A stretch of 64,000 bases of DNA, from assembly GCF_000204055.1 (NCBI RefSeq), contig NW_006768777.1, forward strand, positions 1,322,297 through 1,386,296, in the 5' to 3' direction. The stretch's first letter is position 1. Every line of letters begins with the position of its first letter. The notes below the pieces were generated by a model. That model was not told the DNA's origin and ran no database searches. It saw only the letters and a list, made by a program, of their open reading frames with translations. The translations under genes and the position numbers were made by a program. The DNA is from Melampsora larici-populina 98AG31. Its lineage: Eukaryota; Basidiomycota; Pucciniomycetes; Pucciniales; Melampsoraceae. Positions 11,259 to 22,482 of this stretch are shown in pieces.

Positions 11259-11545
11259 ACAAAAGTTGAGAAAAGGTGTTGAACGAGTGAATAGAGATTG
11301 AAGAGAGACATTCAGCGAGAGCAGACAGTGTTTAAAAAGCAAGACAGTAGAAGGAAAAAGGAGAAAGCAAAAAAAAAGATTGAGGAAAACAGACATTTTT
11401 GTGTAACAAAAGTTGAGAAAAAAACATGTTGAACTTCAACCAGTGAATAGAAATGAAAATCAGACTTTGAGCGAGCACCAAACAGGGTTGAAAAAACAAA
11501 GACAGTGGAAGGAAAAGAGACAAGAACAAAATGGACATTGAATTG
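11259..11545 (+). repeat. Two diverged tandem units of about 145 bp
   Basis: Unit 1 (11259-11404) and unit 2 (11405-11545) both begin ACAAAAGTTGAGAAAA. They share ordered blocks (GTTGAAC, GTGAATAGA, GCGAG, AAGACAGT.GAAGGAAAA). Purine-rich on the plus strand. The antisense ORF across it is a by-product of this composition. Confidence 0.6.
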
Positions 11546-12142
11546 TAATTGGCGGGAAATTCAAAACGAGACATTTAAAAGAAAATGAAACAGTTGAAAG
11601 AGATGACAATCAAAGAGAAAATGGATTGAATATAAAATTAATCAAGGTTTTTGTCAAACATTGGAGGTTCTGCTCTGCAGAACCTCTCTTGGTTGACACC
11701 AGCCATTTATGCGGTAACCTCTGTTCTCTGGTATCCGGTGCTCAAATACAAAAAAATCTGATTTCAGAGGTAGGCTCTATAGGGAGATGTAGTTACAAGG
11801 CTTAAGGATTTGGAGCAAAAATAGAATCCAGAGTTGTTTGTATTGATCTTTCCTCACGCTCAACTCGCCTCTCATCCCAAATGTCTCTTAAAACTTGTCT
11901 CAGGGACTTGATTAACCCCATACCAGTCGAATCATCAGCAACACCCGAACCGCTACGCAACGCTATGGAATTTGACCATTTTCCATAGCGGTGCACAGCC
12001 TGCGCCATGAAGCCGAGCGCTCTGGCTGCGCTATTTAGTCAAAAAACAAACTCTCGTGATGTCGAAGCGGTCCGTACCACTATAAGTGCGCTTTATAGCG
12101 CGCTAGAGCGCTATATCAACCACAAGACTAGCCGATTTTTTG

Positions 12143-12680
12143 TCATGTTGTCAATGTCAAATAAATAGAATGACTACTGCTACTATCAATGAGGAAGATT
12201 ACAACTATGACTATCACGACTATCAATACAATGCCCATCCATTTGGCTGTTTTTGATTTCAACATGCCATTAGTCGATTCTAAATCATTAATTCTTAATT
12301 TAAGTCTATTCGATTCTTCATCTCTTTCTTCTTTTTGATTAAGATGAAACCCTCCTTCTTCAAATGAAGGAGGTGATAAAGGTTTTAAAATCATTGGGTT
12401 TGGTTGATGGGTAGAAATGAAATGAGTGTAATGAAATGATTCATTATCTGATAACTTAGATGGGCAAACTGTTGAAGTTCTTTTAGAAATCAGTCAATGA
12501 CAAAAATTCAGTGGATAACTTGATAAACCATTTGAAGATGAAACTCAAAGATTGGTTTGTGGTGATTGATGTGCATTTCTGGCACTTTCTTCAAGTGATT
12601 TTGGTGGTCCCAAATATCTGGATGGTGATTGAGTTTCATTGGATGTTCTACTAACTCACTCATTGTAATAAATGCGGAAG
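12143..12680 (-). pseudogene. Captured gene piece: coiled coil plus C-terminal membrane anchor
   Basis: The minus-strand frame from the ATG at 12394 gives 83 residues. There is a charged stretch (KEERDEESNRLKLRINDLE), a heptad-like segment (STNGMLKSKTAKW) and a strongly hydrophobic segment (MGIVLIVVIVIVVIFLID) near the end, so a tail-anchored, SNARE-like layout. Upstream in the same frame (to about 12680) lies Ser/Pro-rich, protein-like sequence (SPSRYLGPPKSLEESARNAH) broken by two stop codons, as expected for a decayed captured copy. A SNARE identity is only a resemblance; no layer residue could be checked. Confidence 0.5.
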
Positions 12681-12701
12681 AAGATTTGTTAGAGTTGGAA
12701 A

Positions 12702-13130
12702 AAGATTAGATACAATAAATGGAAAGATGATGTAATGAAAAGTTTAGATTCAAGTTGATAGATAAGTGTTTTATGAATATGATCGTTTCAAACTTATTCA
12801 AACTATGACTACGAATTGAAATTGATGTGATTGGTTGTTGATGATCATCTTGTTGAATTAGGATTGATCAAAATTGATTGAGTTTAGTTGGTTTTCAATG
12901 TAACATTTGTTTTGAAATTGCAATTGGTTCAGTTCAAAGAGATCTGATTGAATGATTCCAAATCCTATCATGAAACATATTACATTTGTCTTTTGATAAA
13001 GGATGATGACAATGATGATTCGAGATGCTTCATAAATTTGACTGAGATTGGTTGAAAGTTGAAGCTGGTTGTTGAAGTGGCGGAAATTTGAATCAAATAC
13101 ATACACCTTAAGGCTTATATACCCATTTTG
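12702..13130. other. Interior of the 11940-13323 element, no gene recognised
   Basis: AT-rich filler between the captured piece and the GC-rich right subterminal region (13130-13323, many CGCTATA/TATAGCG palindromes). The minus ORF across it lacks protein-like composition. Confidence 0.5.
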
Positions 13131-14841
13131 GTTTGCTCCGCTATATAGCGGAATAACACCTCCTGGGCCTGGTTGCGCAGCGATTGCACCGCTATGAGAA
13201 AACCCGGCCATGGAGTGCGGTGCGCAGGCTCCGCTATGTATTTCGGAGTCCATGGCGCACGCGAAAACCGCTGCGACATCGCTCCGCAACCGCTATATAT
13301 GGTGATGCGGTTCGGGTGTTGTCATCAGCTTGTTCTGACAAAATCCTGATTGAGTCTACCAAAGCCTGTGTTTTGCAAGCCCAAGGCAGAGGAGGCTCAA
13401 TCTCATCCAAATTAGCCGGGTCCTCCTCTTCTATGTGATCTGAAGCCTGAAGCAGGTTGGAGTCGGTGAATGTTTGATGGATTTCATCTTTGATTTTGGG
13501 GTTGAGTAGGTTTTTAATTGACATCGGATTCCGAACACGTAGAGCAATCATATTTGACTCAATTTCTTTTATGATACTGGCCTCCTCTGGATCAATAATT
13601 GAAGTTGATGGTTCAGACCGATTGGTAGGATCAACAATCACAATCGGTTTCCCAATTTTGTCTCGAGGTGTAAGAATCCCAGCATGTCTCCAGCAGTTTT
13701 GAATTGTCTCCGCCGATATATCGTTCCAAACCATCTTAACCCACTTCATAGCTTGTAGCTGATCTACTTTATATATGTTCTTGTAAATCCCCATCTCTTC
13801 CAAGTCCAACACATTTTGCAAGTGAAAGTTTTGATACCTTTGCTTCACAGCCAAGATAATTCCTGCATCTAAGGGCTGGACTTTTGATGTAGGATTCTTA
13901 GGAAGAAAAATAAGTTCAATAGCCTTGAGATCGAGATGATTAACAATATGAGATGGTGCGTTGTCAACTATTAAAAGAATTTTTTGTTTTTGGACCTCCA
14001 TCTCAGCATCAAACTTCTTCACGTACTCCTGAAAGGTTCAAGAATGATGTTAACATATTAATCACAAAGCTTAGCCCAACTGAGTAAATCTCACTTGAAA
14101 CAAAAGACCAGTCATCCAAGCCTTTTTGTTGCTACGATAGAAATAACCAAGCTCTTCTCCACTTTTCTTCCGAAAGCATCTCGGCTTATTTGCGTGTCCA
14201 AGAACAAATAGCATCGGCTTTTCAGAACCATCGGCATTGCACGTCAATGCAAATGTAAGCCATATCTTGTCTTTCTTTGCACCTTCAATATGCTGTGAAG
14301 CAATTGTGCAATTGGGTGTGAGACAGTAAAACAATCCAGTCTCATCCATGTTGAAAATGTCTTGTAGTCCATATTTATCGGTTGTCTTGAGGATTTGAGG
14401 TAGAGCAAGTTCAATGGCGGCGTTGTCGGCTGATCCCGATTCACTGTGTGCCTGAATGCTGTGAAATCCATGTCTTTGTTGGAATTTTTCAAGCCAACCC
14501 TGCAAGAAGGTAGGCAAGTCCTTAGAAATTTGTAGTTTGGCGGCGAACTTCTTTGCCTTCATACAGATGAGATGTCCAGTAGGACAAACACCGTTGTGTT
14601 CACATTGTAGCACCCAGTTTGCAACTGCTTTATCTAACTAAGCATGTTGGACCATTCTTCTACGCTTTGCTTGAAGTTCACCTTGACTTGTTTGAGTAAA
14701 TTGATTCTTTTGCTTCAAGATATCCGAGATCATACTCTGGCCAGGTGTTTCAATAAGTTGAATTCTTTCTGAGCCCATATAGCCAGGCTACTTTGTGACA
14801 TCCCTTTATTATTTTCAAACTGCTCGCATAGCATCTTCTTC

Positions 14842-14933
14842 TGAGTATTATTCATGAAACCAGTCTGTATTGGCTTTTTTTAGGCATTGAGTATTATTCA
14901 TGAAACCAGTCTGTATTGGCTTTTTTTAGGCAT
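14842..14933 (-). repeat. Perfect 46-bp tandem duplication over the transposase start
   Basis: Units 14842-14887 and 14888-14933 are identical. Each holds the ATG of the pogo transposase (MPKKSQYR..., then TGA). 46 is not a multiple of three, so the duplication changes the frame. Exact identity means it is younger than the point mutations in the gene. Confidence 0.95.
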
Positions 14934-15275
14934 CTTGACTGTGATATGTAGATTGGTTTTTTGATTGTAAAATGATAAAAATTCAACCGATTGATTGAAA
15001 TGATACAATGAAGAGATAAAGAAAAAACAACAGACAGAGCACAGGGGGCAATTGCATGCTAACACAAGCGGATCAATCTGAGATCTCTGACATTCAATCA
15101 ATTTGTCTTCAGATGCACATCAATCTGAAACCATGTATGTCCTATAGATAACCACTCCAAAGAAGTCGCATGGACTCTAACTTTTTCTTTTTTTTTCTTT
15201 TTTCTGGAATCCGGTGACCTCTGCTATCCGGTACAAAAGCCGTCCACCAAGCGTACCAAATTTCAGAGGTTTGAC

Positions 15276-18189
15276 TGTATGTCAAAATGATCGAAATGGT
15301 CTCTTGAAGGTTGGGACAAATTGGGAGGTGGGGTGACTTCAGGAGTGGCTGGCCAATCCTCCACTGCTTTATTAAAGATACATTGAATACCACCTTTGGC
15401 TCGGTCAGTGTGTTCAGCATAGTGAAGATCAAAGAACTTCAATCGATATCTTGGGTTAAGAACAGTGGCCATCAAGACAATTTCTGCTGATGCTGCTTCT
15501 TGCTGATATTGGGCAAGTTTAGGTAACATGACATTGATCATGCTCACTATGGATGTGAAGGTTGAGCTGTTGTGAATCTGCTGGAGGGTCTTGGAAACTC
15601 AAAGGTATTCAGCTAGAAGGGTCGATCCAGAGGCGAAATTGCCCTCCATCCGCTTGGTTGATAACCAAAATACCTGATGGGTCAGATCATTCAAAAGGTT
15701 AGTCAATTCACTTAGACAAGAAAACCAGAAGGAAAATCAAACTTACTTCTAAAACCAAACAGAAGGCCTCCACAGCATCCCATTCTTCCATGGTCATCAT
15801 GATACCCTGGTAGTACTTGGTCTTCTGATCGCCAATCAAGATGGAGTCAACAATCTAGAGAGAAGGGTGTCAGCATTAGAGAGAGGAAAGCAAGAGATTA
15901 GAGCAAATGAAGTAGAAAATAAAGAAACTACTTACATTGCGTGCACTAACTAAATTAGAGAACATCTTCAAGTCGATGTTCCATTGAACACCCCACCCAG
16001 CAATTGGTGCTGGCCCCTTATAGCCCATCTGAGCAGCTCGGGCCTGAAATTTGCAACGGCGAGCACTTCTTTGGGTCAATAATGCATTGAATTCTTGAGC
16101 TTCAAAAATGGAGAGATGTCAGTATACCTGCTTAAAAAGGATGAATGAAAATTTTGAAAGGAAACATACCTTGAGATAACCCTGAACCACAACACAGCCA
16201 TTCCTTGGCTCATCATCATAACCAAAACCTTCATATTCTTCATCAAAATCTAAATCACCAACTACATTTAACCGGCCTGAGTGATTGGGAATCACATCTT
16301 CATCTTCATTGTCTTCAGACATCAAGGCTAATGCATCAAGGTTATTGTTGAAGATGAGTGAGGGGACTGGGACTGAAACATGTGGTGGAGTTGTTGGTTT
16401 GACATGACCAGCGGACAATTGTAGAGAACTTGAGCCATGCTTTACAACCAATCCGAGTTTATGAGCAAAACATCAGACATGATTGTCTCGTGAATTCCAT
16501 TTGACTGGGTCCTCACAATCCATGGAGGCCTTCTGCATTTCTCGAGCCATCAGGAAATTTGACAAACTGGAATCAGTGGTTTGACCTATCATGTAATCAA
16601 CCAAATAAAAAAAGGTTAGTTGAGGCTGATGAATAGATAAGTTTCAGAGAGAGAGAAGGAAAGGGTGAAAGGAATGGAGACTTATCTTCTTATGTAAATT
16701 GTTTGCTGTTAAGAATCGTGCAACTGGTTGTGCAAGAAGATACCCTACTTTATTCCAAGCAACAAGTTTAAGTGTGAGGTGGACCGATCAGTACTTCCAA
16801 TCTTGATCAATGAAATTAGCCAACATGCCAATGAAAGCATACCAGTTCCCCTTCATGGTCCATACATCATGGACAAGCAAGAACTTGCTTGGATTGTCCT
16901 GTCCGCAAGCAAGGTCAGTTCTCAAAAACAAATTGATATATCAGTTAAGGCAGAATGAGACTTACATGAACTAAAGCCAACGCTGCCGACTGCAAAGTGC
17001 AATAGAGCTCTTTGCTGCACTAGCTGCCCAGGTAGGAGTTCTCAAGACCGCTTGTTGATTTGCTAGAGTGAAATCCGCACGCAAAGGAATGTCATAGAAC
17101 CTGTTGAAAGGGAGAGCGTGCCAGAGGATCCACACCACAAGAACCGTGTTGCATAACTCAACGCTGAAGGTGGTCTGGGAGAGGAAGGCGTCTAGAGTAG
17201 GTTGACCGTTTGCTTCATTCAAAGCAATCATTGCTTCAGACTGCTCTTGAGCCCAGCTCAAAGGCAGCTTGCAGCCCGCCTGGATGGCTCAGGATTGATG
17301 AGGACAGGCCGCTCGTCCCTTAGCGCCGTCACAATGGGCGTATAGGTTCCAGTTTGTACGGAGACCCCGTACAAAAACACCACGACACCACCAACACCTA
17401 TAAGCTTGAGGGCCGTCACCAGACTTCGAAGAGAAAAAAAAGAACACAAGAGTAGTATTGGGCTGTTTGGGTTGGTCAACTAGGAGATTGAGACTTACTT
17501 CACCAGGCAGATGATGAGGAGGACAGTAAAAGTCCAGGAGTTCCTTAACTCATCGCATTTGAAGACGGCGAGCCCCAGTGTCAACATTTCAACTGAGGAT
17601 TCTTCTTGATTGACATCAATGACATCAGGAACAGCCTCAGTTGGTTTTGGCTGTGTTTTAGTGGGTGGAATGATAGGATGTAAAGAAAAGAAACAGAAAA
17701 GTGAAACATAAAGGTGAGAAGAAATGAATAGGAATCCAATAGGTAATAGACAACTTACCTTTCAAGCAGCCCGCTTCTTTCGTCTTGGAGGTCCTTGAGA
17801 CATACCAATAGATGCACCCAAGCCTCTGGGACGACACTTGGCCTTCTTGCTTGGGAAGACAGCCTTCTGGCCTTTTGGGCTTGTTGTCAAGTCGATGATT
17901 GGCAACTCGGCTTCTTCTTGGTCTTGGTCTTGGTCTTTGTCAACAAAAGTTCACCATCAGAATTGCCACAACTGCTGACAATTTGGGATAGACCCGGTGC
18001 AGACTTGGTTTGATTGTCATCATCATCAGGGCTGGGACTCGGAGGACAAAGAGAAGATACACGCAAGTTGTTGGATTGAAGAACAAATCCAGGCTTAGGT
18101 TGAGTTGGGGTACAAGGACGAAGCATTGGACCTGTATGGGTAGACGGAGTAGCAGGAGGAGCAGTAAGTAACGGAGTTGATGAAGGCAT
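15276..18189 (-). pseudogene. hAT transposase, truncated by the pogo insertion
   Basis: Recognisable hAT blocks follow in order on the minus strand: a Ser/Pro/Lys-rich leader from 18189; YGVSVQTGTYTPIVTALRDE (17400); SWAQEQSEAMIALNEANGQP and LVVWILWHALPFNRF (17250-17000); LVHDVWTMKGNWYAFIGMLA (about 16870); LLAQPVARFLTANNLHKK (about 16720); CFAHKLGLVVKHG (16470); RRCKFQARAAQMGYKGP (16050); STKRMEGNFASGSTLLAEYL (15640); and EIVLMATVLNPRYRLKFFDL (15480). Several GTAAGT/AG introns remain. Defects include WKY followed by TGA, a TGA after LLAEYL, and frameshifts near 17275. The frame runs straight into the pogo end at 15275, so the C-terminal dimerisation domain is cut off and was not found beyond the pogo element. 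Confidence 0.85.
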
Positions 18190-19306
18190 CTTGTGTTCTG
18201 ACTAAGTAAAAATGACTAAGTAAAAACAGGAAGGATGGGTGGACAATGATTTGTTAGTATCAATCAAATATATTTGAGTGGAATCAAATTATTGGCCTGA
18301 GGAGAAAGAGGAAAATGAAAAACAAGACAGCACATAGCTGATTATATAGGCGTCCAGCTGGCAGAGGTGGCGACAAAGGCCATAGAAATCTTGTGACGTA
18401 GGTCAAGACCCCAAAAATGCCGCACTGATATTGTTATCTAGAGGGCATTTGATGCAATCAGCAAGGTTATTATTTGATGTTGTTTGGTATCAATCAAAGT
18501 TTTAAAAAGAACTTACCCAAATAATCAACATCCAGCCGTATCAGATGGTATCAGGCCGGTGTTGTTTACAATGGTATCATTGATTGGAATCGAATGGATC
18601 ACATGGAATAGCCTAATCAAAATATGAGTCAGGTCAAAAGCTAATCGGATTGTCAAAGAGGTCACAAGGTGTGTTGGCGAGATGAAAAGATGAATCTAAT
18701 TGTGTTAGGGTCACTGCTGCATATCGCTTTGAGGTGGTGTCCCGGGGCGGTCTTGGCAGTCGCTCAGCTACATACGCAGTCCACTACATGACAGCCCACA
18801 AGAGGGTATCACAGGCGGATCACCAGGCCCCAATACATAAAATTTTCGCAGCGGCAGCGGGGCGGTCCGCCCCGCTGTTGCCCCGCCTGCGCTTTTTGCA
18901 GCGGATTGCTTCAGGTGTTGGTAGAAACCATCCCTTTTGGTGTGAGTAAACCCATCCATCATTTAATCCTGAATCACCCTTGTGAATTATTCAATAACAA
19001 TTCATCCTTTTAGCACAAGAACCCTAGACATCCTTTCTTGGCGGCCATCACATGCCAAGGAGATCAGTTTTAGATGATCAGTTACTAAGTTGGGTTCCCA
19101 ATCCACCTTAGTAGCTTGAACTAGGATCACACGTGTGTATTAGACAGATCATCATTAAACAAAGCTCTTCAGGATCATCTTCCAAATTGATCCGTGAGTA
19201 TTTGTTTATTGAAGATTGACCATCTTCTGAATACACGTGAATAAAGAGAAATATAGAAACTTTATAGAGAAAGTGATAAGTAAAGGAAATAAGAGAAATG
19301 AAGCAC
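18190..19306. other. Intergenic with a GC-rich palindrome
   Basis: No gene. The 18734-18905 patch is GC-rich, and 18855-18877 is a perfect palindrome (CAGCGGGGCGG, one T, then its reverse complement). Confidence 0.6.
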
Positions 19307-19308
19307 TA

Positions 19309-19781
19309 CAGTTGTTATCACCAAAGCTCTCGGACTGGTTTGGCTGGGGCCGGCCCTGGTCCGACTGGCCAAGGGGTTCAAACAACACCCACTTTCACCA
19401 AAACAAATCAAAAATTTGAGGTTTTTCACCAATTTTGACCTAATGTTTGAATTTTTTGTGGGTTTTTCAGCTATATTTCTGACTTAACCAGAATGTTAAG
19501 TACATAGCTAGTTATGTAAAGCCATGAAATAGGCCTGTATTAGGTGTGCATCAGGCTCAAATCAGCCCGCGGTCCGACTGGTTGGGGGTTTAGATCAACT
19601 TTTTTTTGCAAAAGTGGCTGTATAGGTTCATGAGTACCATTTCATGGTTCCTCTACACCTGAACAGTTAAAAAATGGGCTTTTCAAAAAATATTGTGGCA
19701 TAAAAAACACCAAAGTACCAGGTCAACTGCCCCAATTCTTCTTGCAGGGAGCCAGTCAGAGGGCTTTGGTGATAACAACTG
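19309..19781. mobile_element. 473-bp MITE with TA duplication
   Basis: The ends are inverted copies of CAGTTGTTATCACCAAAGC, extending to about 30 bp with two mismatches. They are flanked by TA on both sides (19307-19308 and 19782-19783). This is the layout of Tc1/mariner or pogo-type MITEs. The interior has two GGTCCGACTGG-like blocks but no ORF. Confidence 0.85.
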
Positions 19782-19880
19782 TATGTGTATTGTGCGTTTA
19801 CTTGATGATTACATGTATGTAACTACATGTAATCCCTTGTTACAAGTTCTTTCAGCTTATTGCTACATGTAATTGATTGA

Positions 19881-20277
19881 TTACATGTAGTTATTGATAT
19901 GTAATAAGGTTTGTTTGTGAGGAAGAAGATATACTGCTATGGCTGTGTATGCCCTTCCTGACAGAGGCAGACGCGGAAGACATTGTGAGATGTTCAAAGT
20001 TAAATCTGAGCCAAAACGGGCAGCGCTCACTGGTTGACATTTTCTGCAAAATAAGAAGAATGAGTGAGTAAAATGGGACAAGTCATGATTATAAGAAGAG
20101 AATTAAACAAATTAAACTCCAAAATTGACCAATGGTCTCATTAGGCAGCACTTGATCCAGGACCATATTTCCAAAGTATTGGTCAACCTCATCCATGTGG
20201 TCAGAGGGGGCCTTGGTCGCAGTGTTTGAGAAAAGTGCATAGATATGACCTAAGGTCTTGACTTTAGGGTGTTGCAT
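19881..20277 (-). pseudogene. Possible hAT C-terminal fragment
   Basis: The minus strand gives DHMDEVDQYFGNMVLDQVLP...TIGQFW, which resembles the hAT dimerisation start (D.LD.YL.....D.L.WW). After an intron-like gap ending TTTTGCAG come ALPVLAQI and MSSASASVRKG, comparable to P.LA.MA and SSASVER. Frames shift between them. Weak evidence only. Confidence 0.4.
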
Positions 20278-20281
20278 AAGG

Positions 20282-20640
20282 CACGCTGGCGGCCCTGCCT
20301 GCCCGGGTGCCCCCCTTTTTTTTTTGCTTGATAAACAAACAAAATAATCTTTTTTCTTTCAACAATATATGTAGGCTCATTATAGATATTCTTGATGTGT
20401 TAGAAGACTAATCTAGCCTCCAAACAAATTTCTATACACACATAATGGCAATGTAGGTCAAAATCATTGCATTTGACCACATTTTTTTGTACCCATAGAG
20501 CATTGAAAGTCTGCCCCGGTCGGCGCTGTGTGATTTTTGAGGGCCCTCGGGTCTAGCTAAGGCCGGACTTGGCCACGCGCCGGCTCTGAACTTTCGCGGT
20601 CGGCTCACAGCCCTACCTCGGGCCATGACAGGCACTACGG
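20282..20640. other. GC-rich patches, no gene recognised
   Basis: GC-rich stretches at 20282-20315 and 20500-20640 around AT-rich sequence. The minus ORF across the second patch is Arg/Pro/Ala-rich and looks like a composition effect. Confidence 0.4.
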
Positions 20641-20774
20641 ATAGTAATGTCCAATACCCAGCGCCGTGGTCAAAGGCTTCAAATTCAATGCATTCTTGCC
20701 TATAGAAGTCACACCGTACTCCGAGTCTCCTACTACCCTCTGAATGCTGAATGACTGATCAAATGCGATAAGAA

Positions 20775-21590
20775 ATGTCAAATGATAGTTCGACTTCGAC
20801 TGATTCACTCTTCAGTCTTTCAGATTCCGACTCCAACTCAAATGAAGATCAACAAGATGAACGTCCAGCAATCTATATCAATCCATCATCACCATCATCA
20901 TCACCCATTGTTCAAATCCAACCAATCTCTGGATTATATTATATTCCAAGTTTCATTGATGATGAATTCGAATTGAGCTTACTTAATGAAATCTCAGAAT
21001 CTAATTTATTTCCATCAGCTGATGAAAACCAATTAATGTATTTCTCAAAACCATTGATCGATTCATCCACTCAATCATTTTTAAATTGGCCACCATTTCT
21101 CATTAATCTGATCGATCGACTTCCCAACTTATTCAATCAATCTAATCCATCTAATCTAAATCAATTAAACACTACAATCTTCAATCCATCCAAATCAAAC
21201 TTACCTTGGCAAATGATCTTAAACCTTTACAAACCACATCAAGGTATCAAGCCTCATGTCGATTTACTAGACAGATTTGATGATCTGATCATTGGAATCT
21301 CATTAGGTTCGAGTGTGATTATGGATTTCGAAAACCAAATCGATCCATTCCAATCAGAAAGGGTTTATCTTCAAAACAGATCTTGTTATATTCTTTCAAA
21401 TCAAGTTAGGTTTCATTGGTTTCATGGTATCAAATCAAATCAATCTTTCGATTACATTTATGATCCATTAGAAGAATCAGTTAGGAAAATTCAAAGATCT
21501 CGTACTAGGATTAGTATTACTATTAGAAGATTAAAAGAAGGGGCTGAAGTCATTGGTGATGATTTCAATAGATCTTCATCATCATCTTGA
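20775..21590 (+). CDS. AlkB-like 2-oxoglutarate/Fe(II) dioxygenase
   Basis: A single-exon gene of 271 residues starting at the ATG at 20775. After an acidic Ser-rich N-terminus (1-50), the fold starts near residue 52 (GLYYIPSFIDDEFELSLL). The family signature is complete: NLYKPHQGIKPHVDLLDRF (iron ligands H and D of HxD), LGSSVIMDF, then WFHGI (distal His) and RTRISITIRR (Arg that binds 2-oxoglutarate). Enzymes of this family oxidatively demethylate nucleic acids or proteins. The layout without a long C-terminal domain is closest to ALKBH6/7- or ALKBH8-type AlkB domains, so the substrate cannot be assigned. It converges with the SWIB gene at 22483-23710 over about 890 bp of non-coding sequence. 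Confidence 0.88.
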   Translation: MSNDSSTSTDSLFSLSDSDSNSNEDQQDERPAIYINPSSPSSSPIVQIQPISGLYYIPSFIDDEFELSLLNEISESNLFPSADENQLMYFSKPLIDSSTQSFLNWPPFLINLIDRLPNLFNQSNPSNLNQLNTTIFNPSKSNLPWQMILNLYKPHQGIKPHVDLLDRFDDLIIGISLGSSVIMDFENQIDPFQSERVYLQNRSCYILSNQVRFHWFHGIKSNQSFDYIYDPLEESVRKIQRSRTRISITIRRLKEGAEVIGDDFNRSSSSS

Positions 21591-22482
21591 TGGTCTTTGA
21601 ATCCAAACCAACTCAATGTTTCCTTTGGCTCATCCAAGTGGCTGTTTTTCTGAACCACTTTTGATCATCATTAAAATCTTTTCATGATACTTTCTTTACT
21701 TGTGATTTATCATTCTCATCTCTGACTTGCAATGTATTCAATTCTGTGTCTATCTAAACTAGGACATTCAAGTTTCTGGAGAAATTAACAAACACATCTA
21801 TACATGATGTCTGACATGTCTCTATCTCTCTTATCTTTAAAAGGAAAAGAAAGTAAAGAATAGCTTTTCATCCTCATCCCAAGAATCTTACTAATTCAAA
21901 TCCATCATCAATCCTTTTCTTATGATCAGAGAATTGAATCCCAAAGAACTACTAATTTCAACCAATATCTCCAAACAATGTTGTATCTCAATGTTTTTTT
22001 TCTACAAAATCAATTAGTCCACAATAAAATGTATCAACGTAGCTACAATCCTTACGTCAACTCTTGACTTCCTCTCTTTCTTTTTATCAAGTATAACAAG
22101 ATTTTCAAAACATCAGAAGTTTTACATTCTACAAATTGATTTTCTTCATTTTAGATATGTATGTATATATATACTTAAGAAAGTAAGATATTTTGGGGTC
22201 GAAATGCTTTAGAAATATAACAAAAAAAGATGATCGAAAATGTAGAATAAAAGAACGAGACCAAAGAAAACGATCGGATGGTTTGAACCAAACCCATAAC
22301 CCCATATCAACCTCATGATTTCTTTTTCTTTATCCTATTGAAAGAGTCTCCAAAGCACATCTGAGTATCCCCTACAAAAAAAGGTCATTTGGATCTGATC
22401 AAGTGACTTTTGAGTTTGATAGGTAAAAGAGATCTAAGAAGTTTAAGATCGAAGTCGAAGTGAAGCGGTTCAAAAGAAATGG
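21591..22482. other. Shared 3' region of two convergent genes
   Basis: AT-rich sequence between the AlkB-like and SWIB genes. It probably holds both 3' UTRs; no ORF or repeat recognised. Confidence 0.6.

Larger units (their letters stand above)
11940..13323. mobile_element. TIR element inserted in the pogo transposase; carries a host-like gene piece
   Basis: The termini are perfect 15-bp inverted repeats CAACACCCGAACCGC (11940-11954 and 13309-13323). They are flanked by TCATCAG on both sides (7 bp perfect; 8 bp with one mismatch). Both subterminal regions are rich in CGCTAT/ATAGCG words, as in transposase-binding arrays. There is no transposase inside. The interior holds the membrane-anchor sequence described at 12143-12680, so this fits a Pack-type non-autonomous element. 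Confidence 0.8.
11802..14933 (-). pseudogene. pogo/Tigger (jerky-like, DDE_1) transposase, broken
   Basis: The order on the minus strand is N-terminal HTH (14880-14640, with MSQSSLAIWAQKEF), CENP-B-type HTH (LPTFLQGWLEKFQQRHGF), then the DDE_1 catalytic domain. The catalytic motifs are FNMDETGLFY, LLIVDNAPSH and VQPLDAGIILAV. An intron (about 14090-14023, GTGAGA..TTTCAG) joins LLFQ to EYVKKF in frame. Defects: a 46-bp tandem duplication over the start, a frameshift near 14745, an in-frame TAG near 14640, and a 1384-bp insertion after SEQADD. Skipping the insertion plus one copy of its 7-bp duplication continues in frame as STGMGLIKSLRQVL and ends at 11802. Confidence 0.85.
11678..15275 (-). 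mobile_element. pogo/Tigger-type transposon, degraded and interrupted
   Basis: The right end is the sharpest: on the minus strand TA then CAGTCAAACCTCTG, joined directly to hAT coding sequence. The left end near 11678 (CAGAACCTCTC) is a diverged partner, followed by shared inner motifs (CCGGTA, AGGT.ACC). TA insertion and CAG-type ends agree with the encoded pogo/Tigger (DDE_1) transposase. The element sits inside the hAT of 15276-18189 and is itself split by the element at 11940-13323. Confidence 0.75.

Noticed and set aside
11332..11574. Hydrophobic minus ORF as a membrane protein
   Set aside because: Antisense of a purine-rich tandem repeat; Leu/Phe/Ser content is a composition effect.
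18362..18382. CAGAGGTGGCGACAAAGG as the right terminal repeat of the hAT at 15276-18189
   Set aside because: hAT ends often start CAGRGGTGG, but here the orientation is that of a left end. No partner was found.
20782..20976. His-rich ORF overlapping the AlkB-like gene
   Set aside because: Out-of-frame shadow of the AlkB coding sequence (ATC repeats).
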